From: Agromyces sp. Soil535
GTDB lineage: Bacteria > Actinomycetota > Actinomycetes > Actinomycetales > Microbacteriaceae
Assembly (NCBI RefSeq): GCF_001428255.1
Contig: NZ_LMRW01000012.1
Coordinates: 454,715 to 518,714, forward strand
Direction of reading: 5' to 3'
DNA length: 64,000 nt
Every line of letters begins with the position of its first letter. The first letter of the stretch is position 1. Below, piece after piece: positions 24,637-33,670 of the stretch. Position numbers and translations under genes: made by a program. A model generated the notes under the pieces. It saw only the letters and a list, made by a program, of their open reading frames with translations. It searched no databases and was not told where the DNA came from.

Positions 24637-26922
24637 TTGGAAGGTCCTGAAATCACGTTCGCCGAGACCGTCATCGACAATGGCAAGTTCGGCACCCGCA
24701 CCATCCGCTTCGAGACCGGTCGCCTCGCCCAGCAGGCGCAGGGCTCCGCCGTCGCCTACATCGACGAGGAGACGATGCTGCTGTCGGCCACGTCCGTCTC
24801 GAAGCAGCCGAAGGAGCAGTTCGACTTCTTCCCGCTCACCATCGACGTCGAGGAGCGCATGTACGCGGCGGGCCGCATCCCCGGCTCGTTCTTCCGTCGT
24901 GAGGGCCGCCCGTCGACCGAGGCGATCCTCACCTGCCGGCTGATCGACCGCCCCCTTCGCCCCTCGTTCGTCGAGGGCCTCCGCAACGAGGTGCAGGTCG
25001 TCGTCACGGTGCTCGCCATCGAGCCCGACGAGTATTATGACGTGCTCGCGATCAACGCGGCGTCGCTCTCGACGCAGCTCTCGGGCCTGCCCTTCTCCGG
25101 CCCGGTCGGCGGCGTGCGCGTCGCGCTCATCGACGGCCAGTGGGTCGGCTTCCCCAAGTACTCGCAGATCGAGGAGGCCGTGTTCAGCATGGTCGTCGCC
25201 GGTCGCGTGGTCACCGAGGCCGACGGCTCGCAGGATGTCGCCATCATGATGATCGAGGCCGAGGCCACCGACAACGCGTGGAACCTCATCCAGGCCGGCG
25301 CGGTGAAGCCCGACGAGACGGTCATCGCCGAGGGCATCGAGGCGTCGAAGCCGTTCATCAAGCAGCTCGTCGAGGCGCAGCAGCAGGTCGCGGCCACCGC
25401 GGCCAAGCCCACCGCCGACTACCCGACGTTCCCGCCCTACCAGCAGTCGACGTACGACGTCGTCGCCGCGTTCGCGTATGACGAGCTGAAGCGCGTCTAC
25501 CAGATCGCCGGCAAGGTCGAGCGCCAGGACGCCGACGACGAGCTCAAGGCCCGCGTCAAGGCGGAGGTCGCCGCGAAGGTCGAGAACGGCGAGCTCCCCG
25601 AGTCCGCCAACGGCGAGGTCGCCGCGGCCTACAAGTCGGCCACCAAGCTCGTGGTGCGTTCGCGCGTGCTCGAGGAGGGCGTCCGCATCGACGGCCGCGG
25701 TCTCGCCGACATCCGCCCGCTCGACGCCGAGGTGCAGGTCGTGCCCCGCGTGCACGGCTCGGCCATCTTCCAGCGCGGTGAGACCCAGATCCTGGGCGTC
25801 ACGACGCTGAACATGCTGAAGCTCGAGCAGCAGATCGACTCGCTGTCGCCGGTCACCAAGAAGCGCTACATGCACAACTACAACTTCCCGCCCTACTCGA
25901 CCGGTGAGACCGGCCGGGTCGGGTCGCCGAAGCGTCGCGAGATCGGGCACGGCGCACTCGCCGAGCGCGCGCTCGTGCCGGTGCTGCCCACGCGCGACGA
26001 GTTCCCCTACGCGATCCGCCAGGTCTCGGAGGCGCTCGGTTCCAACGGCTCGACCTCGATGGGCTCCGTCTGCGCGTCGACGCTCTCGCTCCTCAACGCG
26101 GGCGTGCCGCTACGCGCACCGGTCGCCGGCATCGCGATGGGCCTCATCTCCGACACGGTGGACGGTGAGACCCGCTACGCGGCCCTCACTGACATCCTCG
26201 GCGCGGAGGACGCGCTCGGCGACATGGACTTCAAGGTCGCCGGCACGTCGGAGTTCGTCACCGCGATCCAGCTCGACACGAAGCTCGACGGCATTCCCGC
26301 CTCGGTGCTCGCCGGCGCGCTGACGCAGGCGAAGGACGCCCGCACGACGATCCTCGCCGTGCTGAACGCCGCGATCGAGGGTCCAGACGAGATGGCTCCG
26401 ACGGCCCCGCGCGTGATCAGCGTGCAGATCCCGGTCGACAAGATCGGCGAGCTGATCGGCCCGAAGGGCAAGACGATCAACGCGATCCAGGACGAGACCG
26501 GCGCCGAGATCTCCATCGAGGAGGACGGCACCGTCTACATCGGCGCGACCGACGGCCCCTCGGCCGAGGCCGCCCGCGCCCAGGTCAACGCGATCGCCAA
26601 CCCGACGAACCCCGAGGTCGGTGAACAGTTCCTCGGCACGGTCGTGAAGATCGCCGCCTTCGGCGCGTTCATCTCCCTGCTGCCCGGCAAGGACGGCCTG
26701 CTGCACATCTCCGAGGTGCGCAAGCTCGCCGGCGGCAAGCGCGTGGAGAACGTCGACGACGTGCTCGGCGTCGGCCAGAAGATCCTCGTCGAGATCACCA
26801 AGATCGACGACCGCGGCAAGCTCTCGCTCGCCCCGGTGCTGGCCGAGGAGGCCGACACCAACGGCCGCGAGGCCGGTGTGCACGCCGAGGAGCCCGCCGA
26901 GGGCGCCGAGGTCGAGGTCTAG
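24637..26922 (+). CDS. pnp: Polyribonucleotide nucleotidyltransferase (PNPase)
   Basis: 761 residues with a TTG start (first residues [16 protein letters not shown] as in relatives) placed nine bases after AGGAG. Domains in order: first RNase PH-like domain (about 12-145), helical domain, second RNase PH domain (about 340-480, catalytic region [20 protein letters not shown]), KH domain ([20 protein letters not shown], about 590-650) and S1 domain ([20 protein letters not shown], about 665-740). It performs phosphorolytic 3'-5' RNA decay and supplies degradosome activity. The Asp/Glu-rich C-tail is typical. Probably autoregulated through the leader RNA. A terminator follows. Confidence 0.98.
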   Translation: MEGPEITFAETVIDNGKFGTRTIRFETGRLAQQAQGSAVAYIDEETMLLSATSVSKQPKEQFDFFPLTIDVEERMYAAGRIPGSFFRREGRPSTEAILTCRLIDRPLRPSFVEGLRNEVQVVVTVLAIEPDEYYDVLAINAASLSTQLSGLPFSGPVGGVRVALIDGQWVGFPKYSQIEEAVFSMVVAGRVVTEADGSQDVAIMMIEAEATDNAWNLIQAGAVKPDETVIAEGIEASKPFIKQLVEAQQQVAATAAKPTADYPTFPPYQQSTYDVVAAFAYDELKRVYQIAGKVERQDADDELKARVKAEVAAKVENGELPESANGEVAAAYKSATKLVVRSRVLEEGVRIDGRGLADIRPLDAEVQVVPRVHGSAIFQRGETQILGVTTLNMLKLEQQIDSLSPVTKKRYMHNYNFPPYSTGETGRVGSPKRREIGHGALAERALVPVLPTRDEFPYAIRQVSEALGSNGSTSMGSVCASTLSLLNAGVPLRAPVAGIAMGLISDTVDGETRYAALTDILGAEDALGDMDFKVAGTSEFVTAIQLDTKLDGIPASVLAGALTQAKDARTTILAVLNAAIEGPDEMAPTAPRVISVQIPVDKIGELIGPKGKTINAIQDETGAEISIEEDGTVYIGATDGPSAEAARAQVNAIANPTNPEVGEQFLGTVVKIAAFGAFISLLPGKDGLLHISEVRKLAGGKRVENVDDVLGVGQKILVEITKIDDRGKLSLAPVLAEEADTNGREAGVHAEEPAEGAEVEV

Positions 26923-26948
26923 TCCTCGGGTCTCACCACTCGCACGCA

Positions 26949-26981
26949 GATGCCCCGCCCGATACGTTCGGGCGGGGCATC
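26949..26981 (+). terminator. Terminator after pnp
   Basis: A perfect 14-bp stem with left arm GATGCCCCGCCCGA and loop TACGT, followed by a short T-containing stretch. It begins 26 bases after the pnp stop. Confidence 0.88.
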
Positions 26982-27004
26982 CGTCGTTTCAGCTGGGAGT
27001 GCAC

Positions 27005-27220
27005 TCAGAGCGGCAGGTACCCGGCGCTGCGGATGATCGCGTCGCGCTCGGCCAGGGCAGCCTCGGCGGCGGCCCGCGCCTCGAGTCGACGCAGCAGGCG
27101 ATCGCGGTCGGTGCGACGGGTGGCGCGCTGCAGGCCCCAGCTCGCCAGGCCGAGACCGCTGCGCACCGCCCAGCCGGAGAGCAGTCCGGAGCCGGGGGAG
27201 GAGAGGAGAGCGGTGTTCAT
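27005..27220 (-). CDS. Small hypothetical protein
   Basis: 71 residues: a glycine/leucine-rich N-terminus (LLSSPGSGLLSGWAVRSGLG) and a charged helical C-terminal half (RATRRTDRDRLLRRLEARAA, AALAERDAIIRSAGYLPL). Its ATG overlaps the stop of the upstream ArsR-type gene (ATGA), so the two are translationally coupled, and AAGGGG provides a ribosome site. I do not recognise the family. Its small size and coupling suggest an accessory to the regulator, or a passenger. Confidence 0.65.
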   Translation of the reverse strand: MNTALLSSPGSGLLSGWAVRSGLGLASWGLQRATRRTDRDRLLRRLEARAAAEAALAERDAIIRSAGYLPL

Positions 27221-27879
27221 CGTTGCCCCTTCGGTGAGGTGTCGTCGGTCGGTTCCCCGCGCACGAGCGGGAAGGCGTTGATGTGGATCTGCACCGGGCG
27301 CGAACCCGGCGTGGGCGTGCGCTTGTACGCGTCGATGTACTTCATGAGCACGGCATCGAGGTCGGCGACGAGGCCGCTCAGCTGCTCGGGGGTGAGGCGC
27401 AGGTTGATGGTGTCGCTCGTCGCGATGTCGAGCCACTCGGCGCTGAAGACGTGCTCGCCCTCCGCGACGAACTCGTGGAAGTTCTGATCGCGCGAGCGGA
27501 ACCACTCGTCCTCGACGAGCCTCACCGCGAGACGCTCCGCACTCCCGGGCGGCAGTGAACGGGCGTCGGGGATCGCGATCGAGCCCGGGGTGCGCTCCCA
27601 CCAGCGTTCGCGGCCCTTGCCGCGCGTCGTGTCCTCGCGCACGAGGCCGGCGCGTTCGAGCTGCCGCAGGTGGTAGCTCGTCGACCCGCTCGACTCGCCG
27701 AGCCGCTCGGCGAGTCCGCTCGCGGTCAGCGGGCCGTACGCCGAGAGCTCGTCGTAGATGCGGACGCGCAGCGGGTGGGCGAGGGACTTCAGGCTCGCGC
27801 TCGGGATCACGTGATCGATGCCGGGGTGCCGTGAGCTGCTCGGCTGTGCCGCGAGGTCATCGGAGTTCGTTGTCGCCAT
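27217..27879 (-). CDS. ArsR-type winged-helix transcriptional regulator
   Basis: 220 residues from ATG 27879; TATCTT lies six bases upstream, indicating a leaderless message. The winged helix (about residues 28-105) reads SLAHPLRVRIYDELSAYGPL, LAERLGESSGSTSYHLRQLE, AGLVREDTTRGKGRERWW. The C-terminal half (VEDEWFRSRDQNFHEFVAEG onward) is the extension typical of actinobacterial ArsR/HTH_20 regulators with a helical C-terminus. It should repress itself and the divergent membrane gene through the TGCAAAG sites. Confidence 0.87.
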   Translation of the reverse strand: MATTNSDDLAAQPSSSRHPGIDHVIPSASLKSLAHPLRVRIYDELSAYGPLTASGLAERLGESSGSTSYHLRQLERAGLVREDTTRGKGRERWWERTPGSIAIPDARSLPPGSAERLAVRLVEDEWFRSRDQNFHEFVAEGEHVFSAEWLDIATSDTINLRLTPEQLSGLVADLDAVLMKYIDAYKRTPTPGSRPVQIHINAFPLVRGEPTDDTSPKGQR

Positions 27880-27881
27880 AA

Positions 27882-27927
27882 TGCAAAGATACCTCTGCAA
27901 AGAAACAGTTGCAAGGATGTCTTTGCA
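27882..27927. promoter_or_regulatory. Operator array for the ArsR-type regulator
   Basis: Two 18-bp near-palindromes lie at 27882-27899 (TGCAAAGATACCTCTGCA) and 27910-27927 (TGCAAGGATGTCTTTGCA), 28 bp centre to centre. A further TTTGCAA half-site follows at 27937. The first covers the -10 box of the regulator. Confidence 0.7.
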
Positions 27928-27936
27928 GCAGATTGT

Positions 27937-28476
27937 TTGCAACTTCGGCGACGGCGGGCGTGGGCGTTCGAGCGCCTGCTCGCCGGCCCCACGACGGCCG
28001 TCCGGGCGACCGCCGTCGGCGCCTACGTCGCGGCGAGCCTGCTCACGCTCGCCGGCGCCCTCCGCCTCTCGAGCCCGGGCACGCTCTCGTACATCGCGAG
28101 CCTCGACGCGGAATGGGGCCGCACCGGCTACCTCGTGATGCACCTGGTCGGCACGCAGGGTGCCACGGCAGGCGCGCGCGCCGCGATCGCCGCGTGGATG
28201 CTCGGCGTACTGGTGCTCGCGGTGCGCCGACGGGTCCTCCCCGGTGGGGTGCTCGCCCTCACGCCCGTGCCGGTCGTGCTCCTGCTCACCGTGCTCGGTC
28301 CGCTCCTCGCCGGCGCCATCGAGGACGGCGTGCTGGGCAGCATCCTCTGGCTCGTGATCATGGCCACGTTCTTCCTGGGGGTGCCCGTCTGGTGCGCCGT
28401 GGTCGCGAGCCTCGTGCTCGCCCGACGCCGCCGTGCGATGCCCGAGCCGACCGGCGAGCCGGTCACCCGCGAGTGA
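27937..28476 (+). CDS. Membrane protein, probable target of the ArsR-type regulator
   Basis: About 179 residues with four hydrophobic helices (AVGAYVAASLLTLAGALRLS, IAAWMLGVLVLAVRRR, VPVVLLLTVLGPLLAG, ILWLVIMATFFLGVPVWCAVVASLVLA). The short charged tail ends in EPTGEPVTRE. There is no ATG or GTG at the head of the frame, so TTG 27937 is assumed; it lies inside an operator half-site, which makes the start uncertain. The family is not recognised. Its 3' end overlaps the ATP-grasp gene on the other strand by 14 bases. Confidence 0.65.
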   Translation: MQLRRRRAWAFERLLAGPTTAVRATAVGAYVAASLLTLAGALRLSSPGTLSYIASLDAEWGRTGYLVMHLVGTQGATAGARAAIAAWMLGVLVLAVRRRVLPGGVLALTPVPVVLLLTVLGPLLAGAIEDGVLGSILWLVIMATFFLGVPVWCAVVASLVLARRRRAMPEPTGEPVTRE

Positions 28477-29353
28477 GCCGTGCGATCGTCGCGTCGGCGA
28501 GGCGCTCGGCGCTGCCCGGGGCGAGGTCGAAGTACAGCATCGGCTCGATGAGCTCCAGTTCGAGCACGGCGAGCCGGCCGTCGATGCGCACGACGTCGAA
28601 GCGGGCATAGAGAAGGTCGAAGGGCGGCCGCGCCAGCATCGCCTCGACCTGCGCGGCATCATCGGCGTCGGCATCCGTCGCGTCGACCGTGCCGCCGTAG
28701 ATCCCGTGCGCCCGGAAGTCGCCCGAGGCGGGTCGCTTGCGCAGGACGTGGCTCAGCGCGCCGCCGACGAAGATGAACGAGAGCTCCCCCTCGTCGAGGA
28801 TGGCGTCCGCGAATGGCTGCACCATCACCTCGTCGTCGGGCAGGAGCGCCCCGAGCACACGCGGGAGTGTCGCGGCGCTCGCCCGTACGACACCGGAGCC
28901 CCCCACGCCCACGGCGGGCTTCAGCACGAGCTCGTCCCAGCCCGCGTCGGCGATCGACGCGCGGATCGCGGGCGCGTCGGCGGCCGTTCCACGCACCAGC
29001 GGCACGATCGGCACGCCCAGCCGTTCCAGGTCGTCGAGGTAGTGCTTGTCGGTGTTCCAGCGCACCGCGTCCGCCGGATTGAGCAAGGTGCAGCGCGAGT
29101 GGTCGATCGCCGCCGTCACCTCGAGGAAGCGTGGCAGGTGGTCGACGTAGTCCCAGGTGCTCCGCAGCACGGCGGCGTCGTAGGCGTCCCAGTCGGCATC
29201 CCGGTCGGTCCAGGCAACGGGCTCGGCATCGACGCCCCGCCCCACGAGCGCGTCGAGGAGCCCCCGGTCGTCCGCGAAGAGGGCGTCGACGTCGGGGATC
29301 TCCCAGGTGACGAAGCTGGGGAGCCGTTGGCAACGCAGCACTGCGACGCGCAT
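28463..29353 (-). CDS. ATP-grasp ligase (DcsG/RimK-like)
   Basis: 296 residues. The sequence follows the ATP-grasp proteins related to the cycloserine enzyme DcsG: AAVLRSTWDYVDHLPRFLEV, ADAVRWNTDKHYLDDLERLG, VPLVRGTAADAP, the ATP-clamp ELVLKPAVGVGGSGVVRASA and the metal-binding VLELELIEPMLYFDLAPGSA. It should join an amino or carboxyl group using ATP through an acyl-phosphate. It lies seven bases downstream of the Lrp-type regulator on the same strand, so they form an operon. The substrate is unknown. Confidence 0.85.
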   Translation of the reverse strand: MRVAVLRCQRLPSFVTWEIPDVDALFADDRGLLDALVGRGVDAEPVAWTDRDADWDAYDAAVLRSTWDYVDHLPRFLEVTAAIDHSRCTLLNPADAVRWNTDKHYLDDLERLGVPIVPLVRGTAADAPAIRASIADAGWDELVLKPAVGVGGSGVVRASAATLPRVLGALLPDDEVMVQPFADAILDEGELSFIFVGGALSHVLRKRPASGDFRAHGIYGGTVDATDADADDAAQVEAMLARPPFDLLYARFDVVRIDGRLAVLELELIEPMLYFDLAPGSAERLADATIARLTRG

Positions 29354-29360
29354 CGGGAGG

Positions 29361-29825
29361 TCACGTCCTCCGATCGAGCAGCGGCTTCAGGCGGAACGGG
29401 ATGAGCTCGCCCATCGCGAGCGAGGTCTCGGTGCGCTCGACGCCCTCGATCGCGAGGATCTCGCCGTCGATGCGGAACAGGTCGTGAGCGTCGCGGCACA
29501 CCACCCGCACGAGCAGGTCCACCGAGCCCGACAGGCCGTGCGCCTGGATGACCTCGGGGATCTCGGCGATCTCGTCCACGACCTCGGCGAGCTGCTTCTG
29601 CCGCACGTGCACCGACACGAACGCCTCGAGCGGATAGCCGAGCGGCACCGGGTCGATGCTGCGTTCGAACGACAGGAACGCACCGGATGCCTCGAGCCGG
29701 TTCATCCTCGCCTGCACCGTGTTCCGCGAGAGCGCGAGGCGGTCGGCGAGCGCGACCACGGTGGCTCGCGGGTCGGCGGCGAGCGCCGTGAGCAGCGCTC
29801 GGTCGACCGCGTCGTAGCCGTTCAT
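29361..29825 (-). CDS. Lrp/AsnC-family regulator
   Basis: 154 residues from ATG 29825. An N-terminal helix-turn-helix (YDAVDRALLTALAADPRATV, LADRLALSRNTVQARMNRLE) is followed by a RAM effector domain (EAFVSVHVRQKQLAEVVDEI, GSVDLLVRVVCRDAHDLFRI). Proteins of this type sense amino acids. Located head-to-head with the branched-chain 2-oxoacid dehydrogenase operon and upstream of the ATP-grasp gene, it most likely regulates both in response to branched-chain amino acids. TATCGT lies eight bases before the ATG. Confidence 0.9.
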   Translation of the reverse strand: MNGYDAVDRALLTALAADPRATVVALADRLALSRNTVQARMNRLEASGAFLSFERSIDPVPLGYPLEAFVSVHVRQKQLAEVVDEIAEIPEVIQAHGLSGSVDLLVRVVCRDAHDLFRIDGEILAIEGVERTETSLAMGELIPFRLKPLLDRRT

Positions 29826-29871
29826 ATCGCCACACGATAGCACCGCTCAGGGGACGGTCAGTTGGCAACAT

Positions 29872-29898
29872 GCTCAATCGTCCCGCCCATACTTGAGC
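29872..29898. promoter_or_regulatory. Candidate Lrp operator
   Basis: Inverted GCTCAA (29872-29877) and TTGAGC (29893-29898) are separated by 15 bp in the divergent region between the Lrp gene and the dehydrogenase operon. The half-site resembles the loose Lrp/Bkd-type pattern. Confidence 0.4.
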
Positions 29899-29991
29899 TG
29901 AGTGAGCGATCGACGTACGCTCACGGTATCCGGCAGAGTCGCCGGGCGCGGGCAGCTCACGAGGCGTGCCCGCCGACAGCGAGGATCGACG

Positions 29992-31140
29992 ATGACCCCA
30001 TCCGACCGAGACGCGACCGGGCTCCTCACCCGGCCCGACCACTTCGTACAGCTCGTCAGCCCAGCCGGCGAACGCCGTGCCGACGCGGAGTTCGACCCGT
30101 GGGTCGCCGACGTCGACGCGGCAGCCCTCGGAAGGCTGTACCGGGACATGGCGATCGTGCGTCGTCTCGACGCCGAGGCCACCGCCCTGCAGCGCCAGGG
30201 GGAGCTGGGGCTCTGGCCGCCGCTGGCCGGCCAGGAGGCCGCCCAGATCGGTTCGGCGCGCGCGCTGCGCGATGACGACTTCGTGTTCACGAGCTATCGC
30301 GAGCACGCCGTGGCGTGGTGCCGCGGCGTCGGCCCCGCCGAGCTGCTCACCGTGTGGCGGGGGTCCGCAGCATCCGGCTGGGACCCGTTCGAACGCGGCA
30401 TCGCCGTGCCCCAGATCATCATCGGCGCCCAGGCGCTGCATGCGACCGGCTATGCGATGGGCCTGACATGGGAGGGGTCGGATGCCGCCACGATCGCGTA
30501 CTTCGGCGACGGCGCCACGAGCGAGGGCGACGTGAACGAGGCCCTCGTGTTCGCCGCGAGCTTCGACGCCCCGGTGGTCTTCTTCTGCCAGAACAACCAG
30601 TGGGCGATCTCGGAGCCTGTCGGCCTGCAGTCGAAGCAGCCGCTCGCGCGCCGCGCCGACGGCTTCGGGATGCCCGGCATCCGGGTCGACGGCAACGACG
30701 TGCTCGCCGTGCTGGCGGCCACCCGCATCGCGCTCGACCGCGCCCGCCGCGGCGAGGGCCCGACGTTCATCGAGGCGGTCACCTACCGGCTCGGCCCGCA
30801 CACCACCGCCGACGACCCGAAGCGCTACCGCACCGACGACGAGCTCGCCGAGTGGCAGGCGCGCGACCCGCTCACGCGCGTGCTCACGCTCCTCGCGACC
30901 ACCGGGATCGACGCCGACGCCCTCGAGCGCGAGGTCGCGGAGGAGGCGAACCGTGCGGCTGCGGAGCTCCGTGCGGCTGTCACGACCATCCCCGACCCCG
31001 AGCCCATGTCCGTGTTCGACCACGTGTACGCCGAGCCGAACAGTCACCTGGCACGCCAGCGGGATCACTACGCGCGCTACCTCGCCATGTTCGACGACGC
31101 GGATGCCGCGGCATCCGGTGCCGAAGGAGGCGCCCGATGA
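29992..31140 (+). CDS. 2-oxoacid dehydrogenase E1 component, alpha subunit (branched-chain type)
   Basis: 382 residues from ATG 29992 (GAGG seven bases upstream). It binds thiamine diphosphate with the beta subunit and decarboxylates the 2-oxoacid. Visible: FTSYREHAVAWCRGV, FERGIAVPQIIIGAQALHAT, and the ThDP motif GDGATSEGDVNEALVFAASF running to FFCQNNQWAIS. YRLGPHTTADDPKRYR covers the phosphorylation-loop region of eukaryotic homologues. The neighbouring leucine-degradation genes and the divergent Lrp regulator favour a branched-chain rather than a pyruvate substrate. The alpha stop overlaps the beta start. Confidence 0.92.
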   Translation: MTPSDRDATGLLTRPDHFVQLVSPAGERRADAEFDPWVADVDAAALGRLYRDMAIVRRLDAEATALQRQGELGLWPPLAGQEAAQIGSARALRDDDFVFTSYREHAVAWCRGVGPAELLTVWRGSAASGWDPFERGIAVPQIIIGAQALHATGYAMGLTWEGSDAATIAYFGDGATSEGDVNEALVFAASFDAPVVFFCQNNQWAISEPVGLQSKQPLARRADGFGMPGIRVDGNDVLAVLAATRIALDRARRGEGPTFIEAVTYRLGPHTTADDPKRYRTDDELAEWQARDPLTRVLTLLATTGIDADALEREVAEEANRAAAELRAAVTTIPDPEPMSVFDHVYAEPNSHLARQRDHYARYLAMFDDADAAASGAEGGAR

Positions 31141-32147
31141 CCACGCTCACCCTCGGCAAGGCCCTGAACGCCGGAATGCGGCGCGCCCTGGCCGCCGACG
31201 AGAAGGTCGTGCTGATGGGCGAGGACATCGGCACGCTCGGCGGCGTGTTCCGCGTCACCGACGGCCTGAAGGCCGAGTTCGGCGCGCACCGAGTCGTCGA
31301 CACCCCGCTCTCCGAGGCGGGCATCGTGGGCACCGCGGTCGGGCTCGCCTACAAGGGCTTCCGGCCCCTCGTCGAGATCCAGTTCGACGGGTTCGTGTAT
31401 CCCGCCTTCGACCAGCTCGTCACCCAGGTGGCGAAGCTCCACTACCGCTCCCGGGGCACGGTGCGGATGCCGCTCACCATCCGCGTGCCGTTCGGCGGGG
31501 GCATCGGCGCGGCCGAGCACCACTCCGAGTCGCCCGAGGCGTACTTCGCGCACACGGCGGGCCTGCGGGTCGTGGCATGCTCGAACCCCGCCGACGCCTA
31601 CGTGATGATCCAGCAGGCCATCGCGAGCGACGATCCCGTGCTGTTCCTGGAGCCGAAGCGGCGCTACCACGTGAAGGGCGAGGTCGACGAGACGGCGAGC
31701 CTCGCCGACGCGAAGCCGATGGGCGTCGCGTCGGTCGTGGCATCCGGCACCGACGTCACGCTCGTGACCTACGGCGCCCTCGTGCAGACCGCGCACGACG
31801 CGGCGATCGCCGCGTCGGAGGACGGCGTGTCGATCGAGGTCATCGACCTGCGCTCGCTCGCCCCCGTCGACTACGCGACGGTCGAGGCGTCCGTACGTCG
31901 CACGGGGCGCCTCGTCATCACGCACGAGGCCGGGCAGCAGGGCGGCGTCGGCGCCGAGCTCGCTGCGAGCGTCACCGAGCGGTGCTTCGAGTTCCTCGAG
32001 GCGGCGCCGGTGCGCGTCACGGGTCACGACATCCCGTACCCGCCCGCGAAGCTCGAGCGGCATCACCTGCCCGACCTCGACCGGATCCTCGACGGGGTCG
32101 ACCGCGTGCTCGGCCGCCCGAACTCGCTGAGCGGAGTGGAGGCGTGA
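31137..32147 (+). CDS. 2-oxoacid dehydrogenase E1 component, beta subunit (branched-chain type)
   Basis: 336 residues; ATG overlaps the alpha stop (ATGA). Conserved blocks are TLGKALNAGMRRALAADEKV, LMGEDIGTLGGVFRVTDGL, DTPLSEAGIVGTAVGLAYKG, RPLVEIQFDGFVYPAFDQLV, GGIGAAEHHSESPEAYFAHT and the transketolase C-domain VIDLRSLAPVDYATVEASV. It forms the alpha2-beta2 E1 with the preceding gene. The H-H-S motif near residue 130 is the usual beta-subunit active-site pattern. Four-base overlap with the E2 gene. Confidence 0.93.
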   Translation: MTTLTLGKALNAGMRRALAADEKVVLMGEDIGTLGGVFRVTDGLKAEFGAHRVVDTPLSEAGIVGTAVGLAYKGFRPLVEIQFDGFVYPAFDQLVTQVAKLHYRSRGTVRMPLTIRVPFGGGIGAAEHHSESPEAYFAHTAGLRVVACSNPADAYVMIQQAIASDDPVLFLEPKRRYHVKGEVDETASLADAKPMGVASVVASGTDVTLVTYGALVQTAHDAAIAASEDGVSIEVIDLRSLAPVDYATVEASVRRTGRLVITHEAGQQGGVGAELAASVTERCFEFLEAAPVRVTGHDIPYPPAKLERHHLPDLDRILDGVDRVLGRPNSLSGVEA

Positions 32148-33643
32148 GCGGCATGATCAAGGAGTTCCCGCTGCCCGACCTCGGCGAGGGCCTGACCGAA
32201 TCCGAGATCGTCGCCTGGCGCGTCGCGGTGGGCGATCATGTCGAACTGAACCAGATCATCGCCGACATCGAGACGGCGAAGGCGGTCGTCGAGCTGCCGT
32301 CGCCGTACGCCGGCGTCATCACGGCGCTGCATGCGGCCGAGGGCGAGACCGTGAACGTCGGCGAGCCGCTCTTCTCCTGCGACACGGGCGACGGTTCCGA
32401 GACCGGCGTCACCGCGGATGGCCCGGCGGGCGTCGCGGCCACAGCCGCCGTCACCGAGGCGGATGCCGCCGGGCCAATGGCGCCGCCCGCGGCGGGCGAG
32501 GCCGCCGAGGCGCCCGCGGCGCCCGGCGCCGGTGAGCGCGACGCCGCACCCGGACCCAACCTGGTCGGCTACGGCGCGCGCGACGAGGGCGGGCCGAAGC
32601 GCCGTGCCCGCCGAACGGCCGCCCTTGCCGCCGACCTCGTGCCGGCGGTACCCGCCGGAGGCGACACCACCACCGACCTCGACGCCGCGCCGGCCGCCGG
32701 TACGCGCGAGGCGACGGTCGCGACGCCGACCGATCTCTCGACGGGCGCGCCGGAGCGTCCGCGCTCGACGCCGCCGGTGCGCAAGCTCGCACGGGACCTC
32801 GGCATCGACCTCGCCGAGGTGACCGGCTCCGGGGAGCGCGGGCTCATCACCCGCGCGGACGTGGAGGCCGCGGCATCCGGTGCCGGGGCTCGACCCGAGG
32901 GTGCGGCTGAGACAGCCGAGATGGTGCCCGGAGTGGAGCGTCCGGCCGAGACCCGAATCCCGATCAAGGGCGTGCGCAAGCACACCGCGGCGGCGATGGT
33001 GCGCAGCGCCTTCACCGCCCCGCACGTGACCGAGTTCCTCACGATCGACGTCACGGCGACCATGGAGCTGCTCCGCGGCATCCGCGAGGACCGGGCCTTC
33101 GCCGGGCACAAGGTGACGCCGCTCACGGTGGTCGCGAAGGCGGTGTGCCTCGCCGCGCGCCGCACGCCCGAAGTGAACTCCCGCTGGGACGAGGCTGCAC
33201 AGGAGATCATCCAGTACGGCGGCGTGAACCTCGGCATCGCCGCCGCGACCGGCCGCGGGCTCGTGGTGCCGAACGTCAAGGGCGCCGAGCGGATGACGCT
33301 CATCGAGCTCGCCGACGCCATCGCCGCACTCGCCGAGACTGCGCGCGCCGGCCGCACGCCGCCCGCCGACCTCATGGGCGGGACCATCTCGATCACGAAC
33401 ATCGGCGTCTTCGGCATCGACGCGGGCACGCCGATCCTGAACCCGGGGGAGGCCGCGATCCTCGCCATGGGCGCGGTGCGCCGCCAGCCATGGGAGCATC
33501 GGGGCGAGATCGCACTCCGCGAGGTCATGACGCTGTCGTTGTCGTTCGACCACCGGCTCGTCGACGGCGAGCAGGGGTCCCGGTTCCTGGCGGATGTCGC
33601 GGCGATCCTCCGCGAGCCGGGACGGGCGCTCACCATGGCGTGA
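32144..33643 (+). CDS. 2-oxoacid dehydrogenase E2 (dihydrolipoyl acyltransferase)
   Basis: About 499 residues; GTG 32144 overlaps the E1beta stop, and ATG 32153 is an alternative giving MIKEFPLPDLGEGL. There is one lipoyl domain (DIETAKAVVELPSPYAG, lipoyl Lys about residue 46), an Ala/Pro linker, a peripheral-subunit-binding domain (VRKLARDLGIDLAEVTGSGE), another linker, and the catalytic domain ending LSFDHRLVDGEQGSRFL with the catalytic His. It transfers the acyl group from lipoate to CoA. The E3 dihydrolipoamide dehydrogenase is not in this window. Confidence 0.92.
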   Translation: MSGMIKEFPLPDLGEGLTESEIVAWRVAVGDHVELNQIIADIETAKAVVELPSPYAGVITALHAAEGETVNVGEPLFSCDTGDGSETGVTADGPAGVAATAAVTEADAAGPMAPPAAGEAAEAPAAPGAGERDAAPGPNLVGYGARDEGGPKRRARRTAALAADLVPAVPAGGDTTTDLDAAPAAGTREATVATPTDLSTGAPERPRSTPPVRKLARDLGIDLAEVTGSGERGLITRADVEAAASGAGARPEGAAETAEMVPGVERPAETRIPIKGVRKHTAAAMVRSAFTAPHVTEFLTIDVTATMELLRGIREDRAFAGHKVTPLTVVAKAVCLAARRTPEVNSRWDEAAQEIIQYGGVNLGIAAATGRGLVVPNVKGAERMTLIELADAIAALAETARAGRTPPADLMGGTISITNIGVFGIDAGTPILNPGEAAILAMGAVRRQPWEHRGEIALREVMTLSLSFDHRLVDGEQGSRFLADVAAILREPGRALTMA

Positions 33644-33670
33644 CGTCTCGATCGGCGGGAGGATGAGCAC

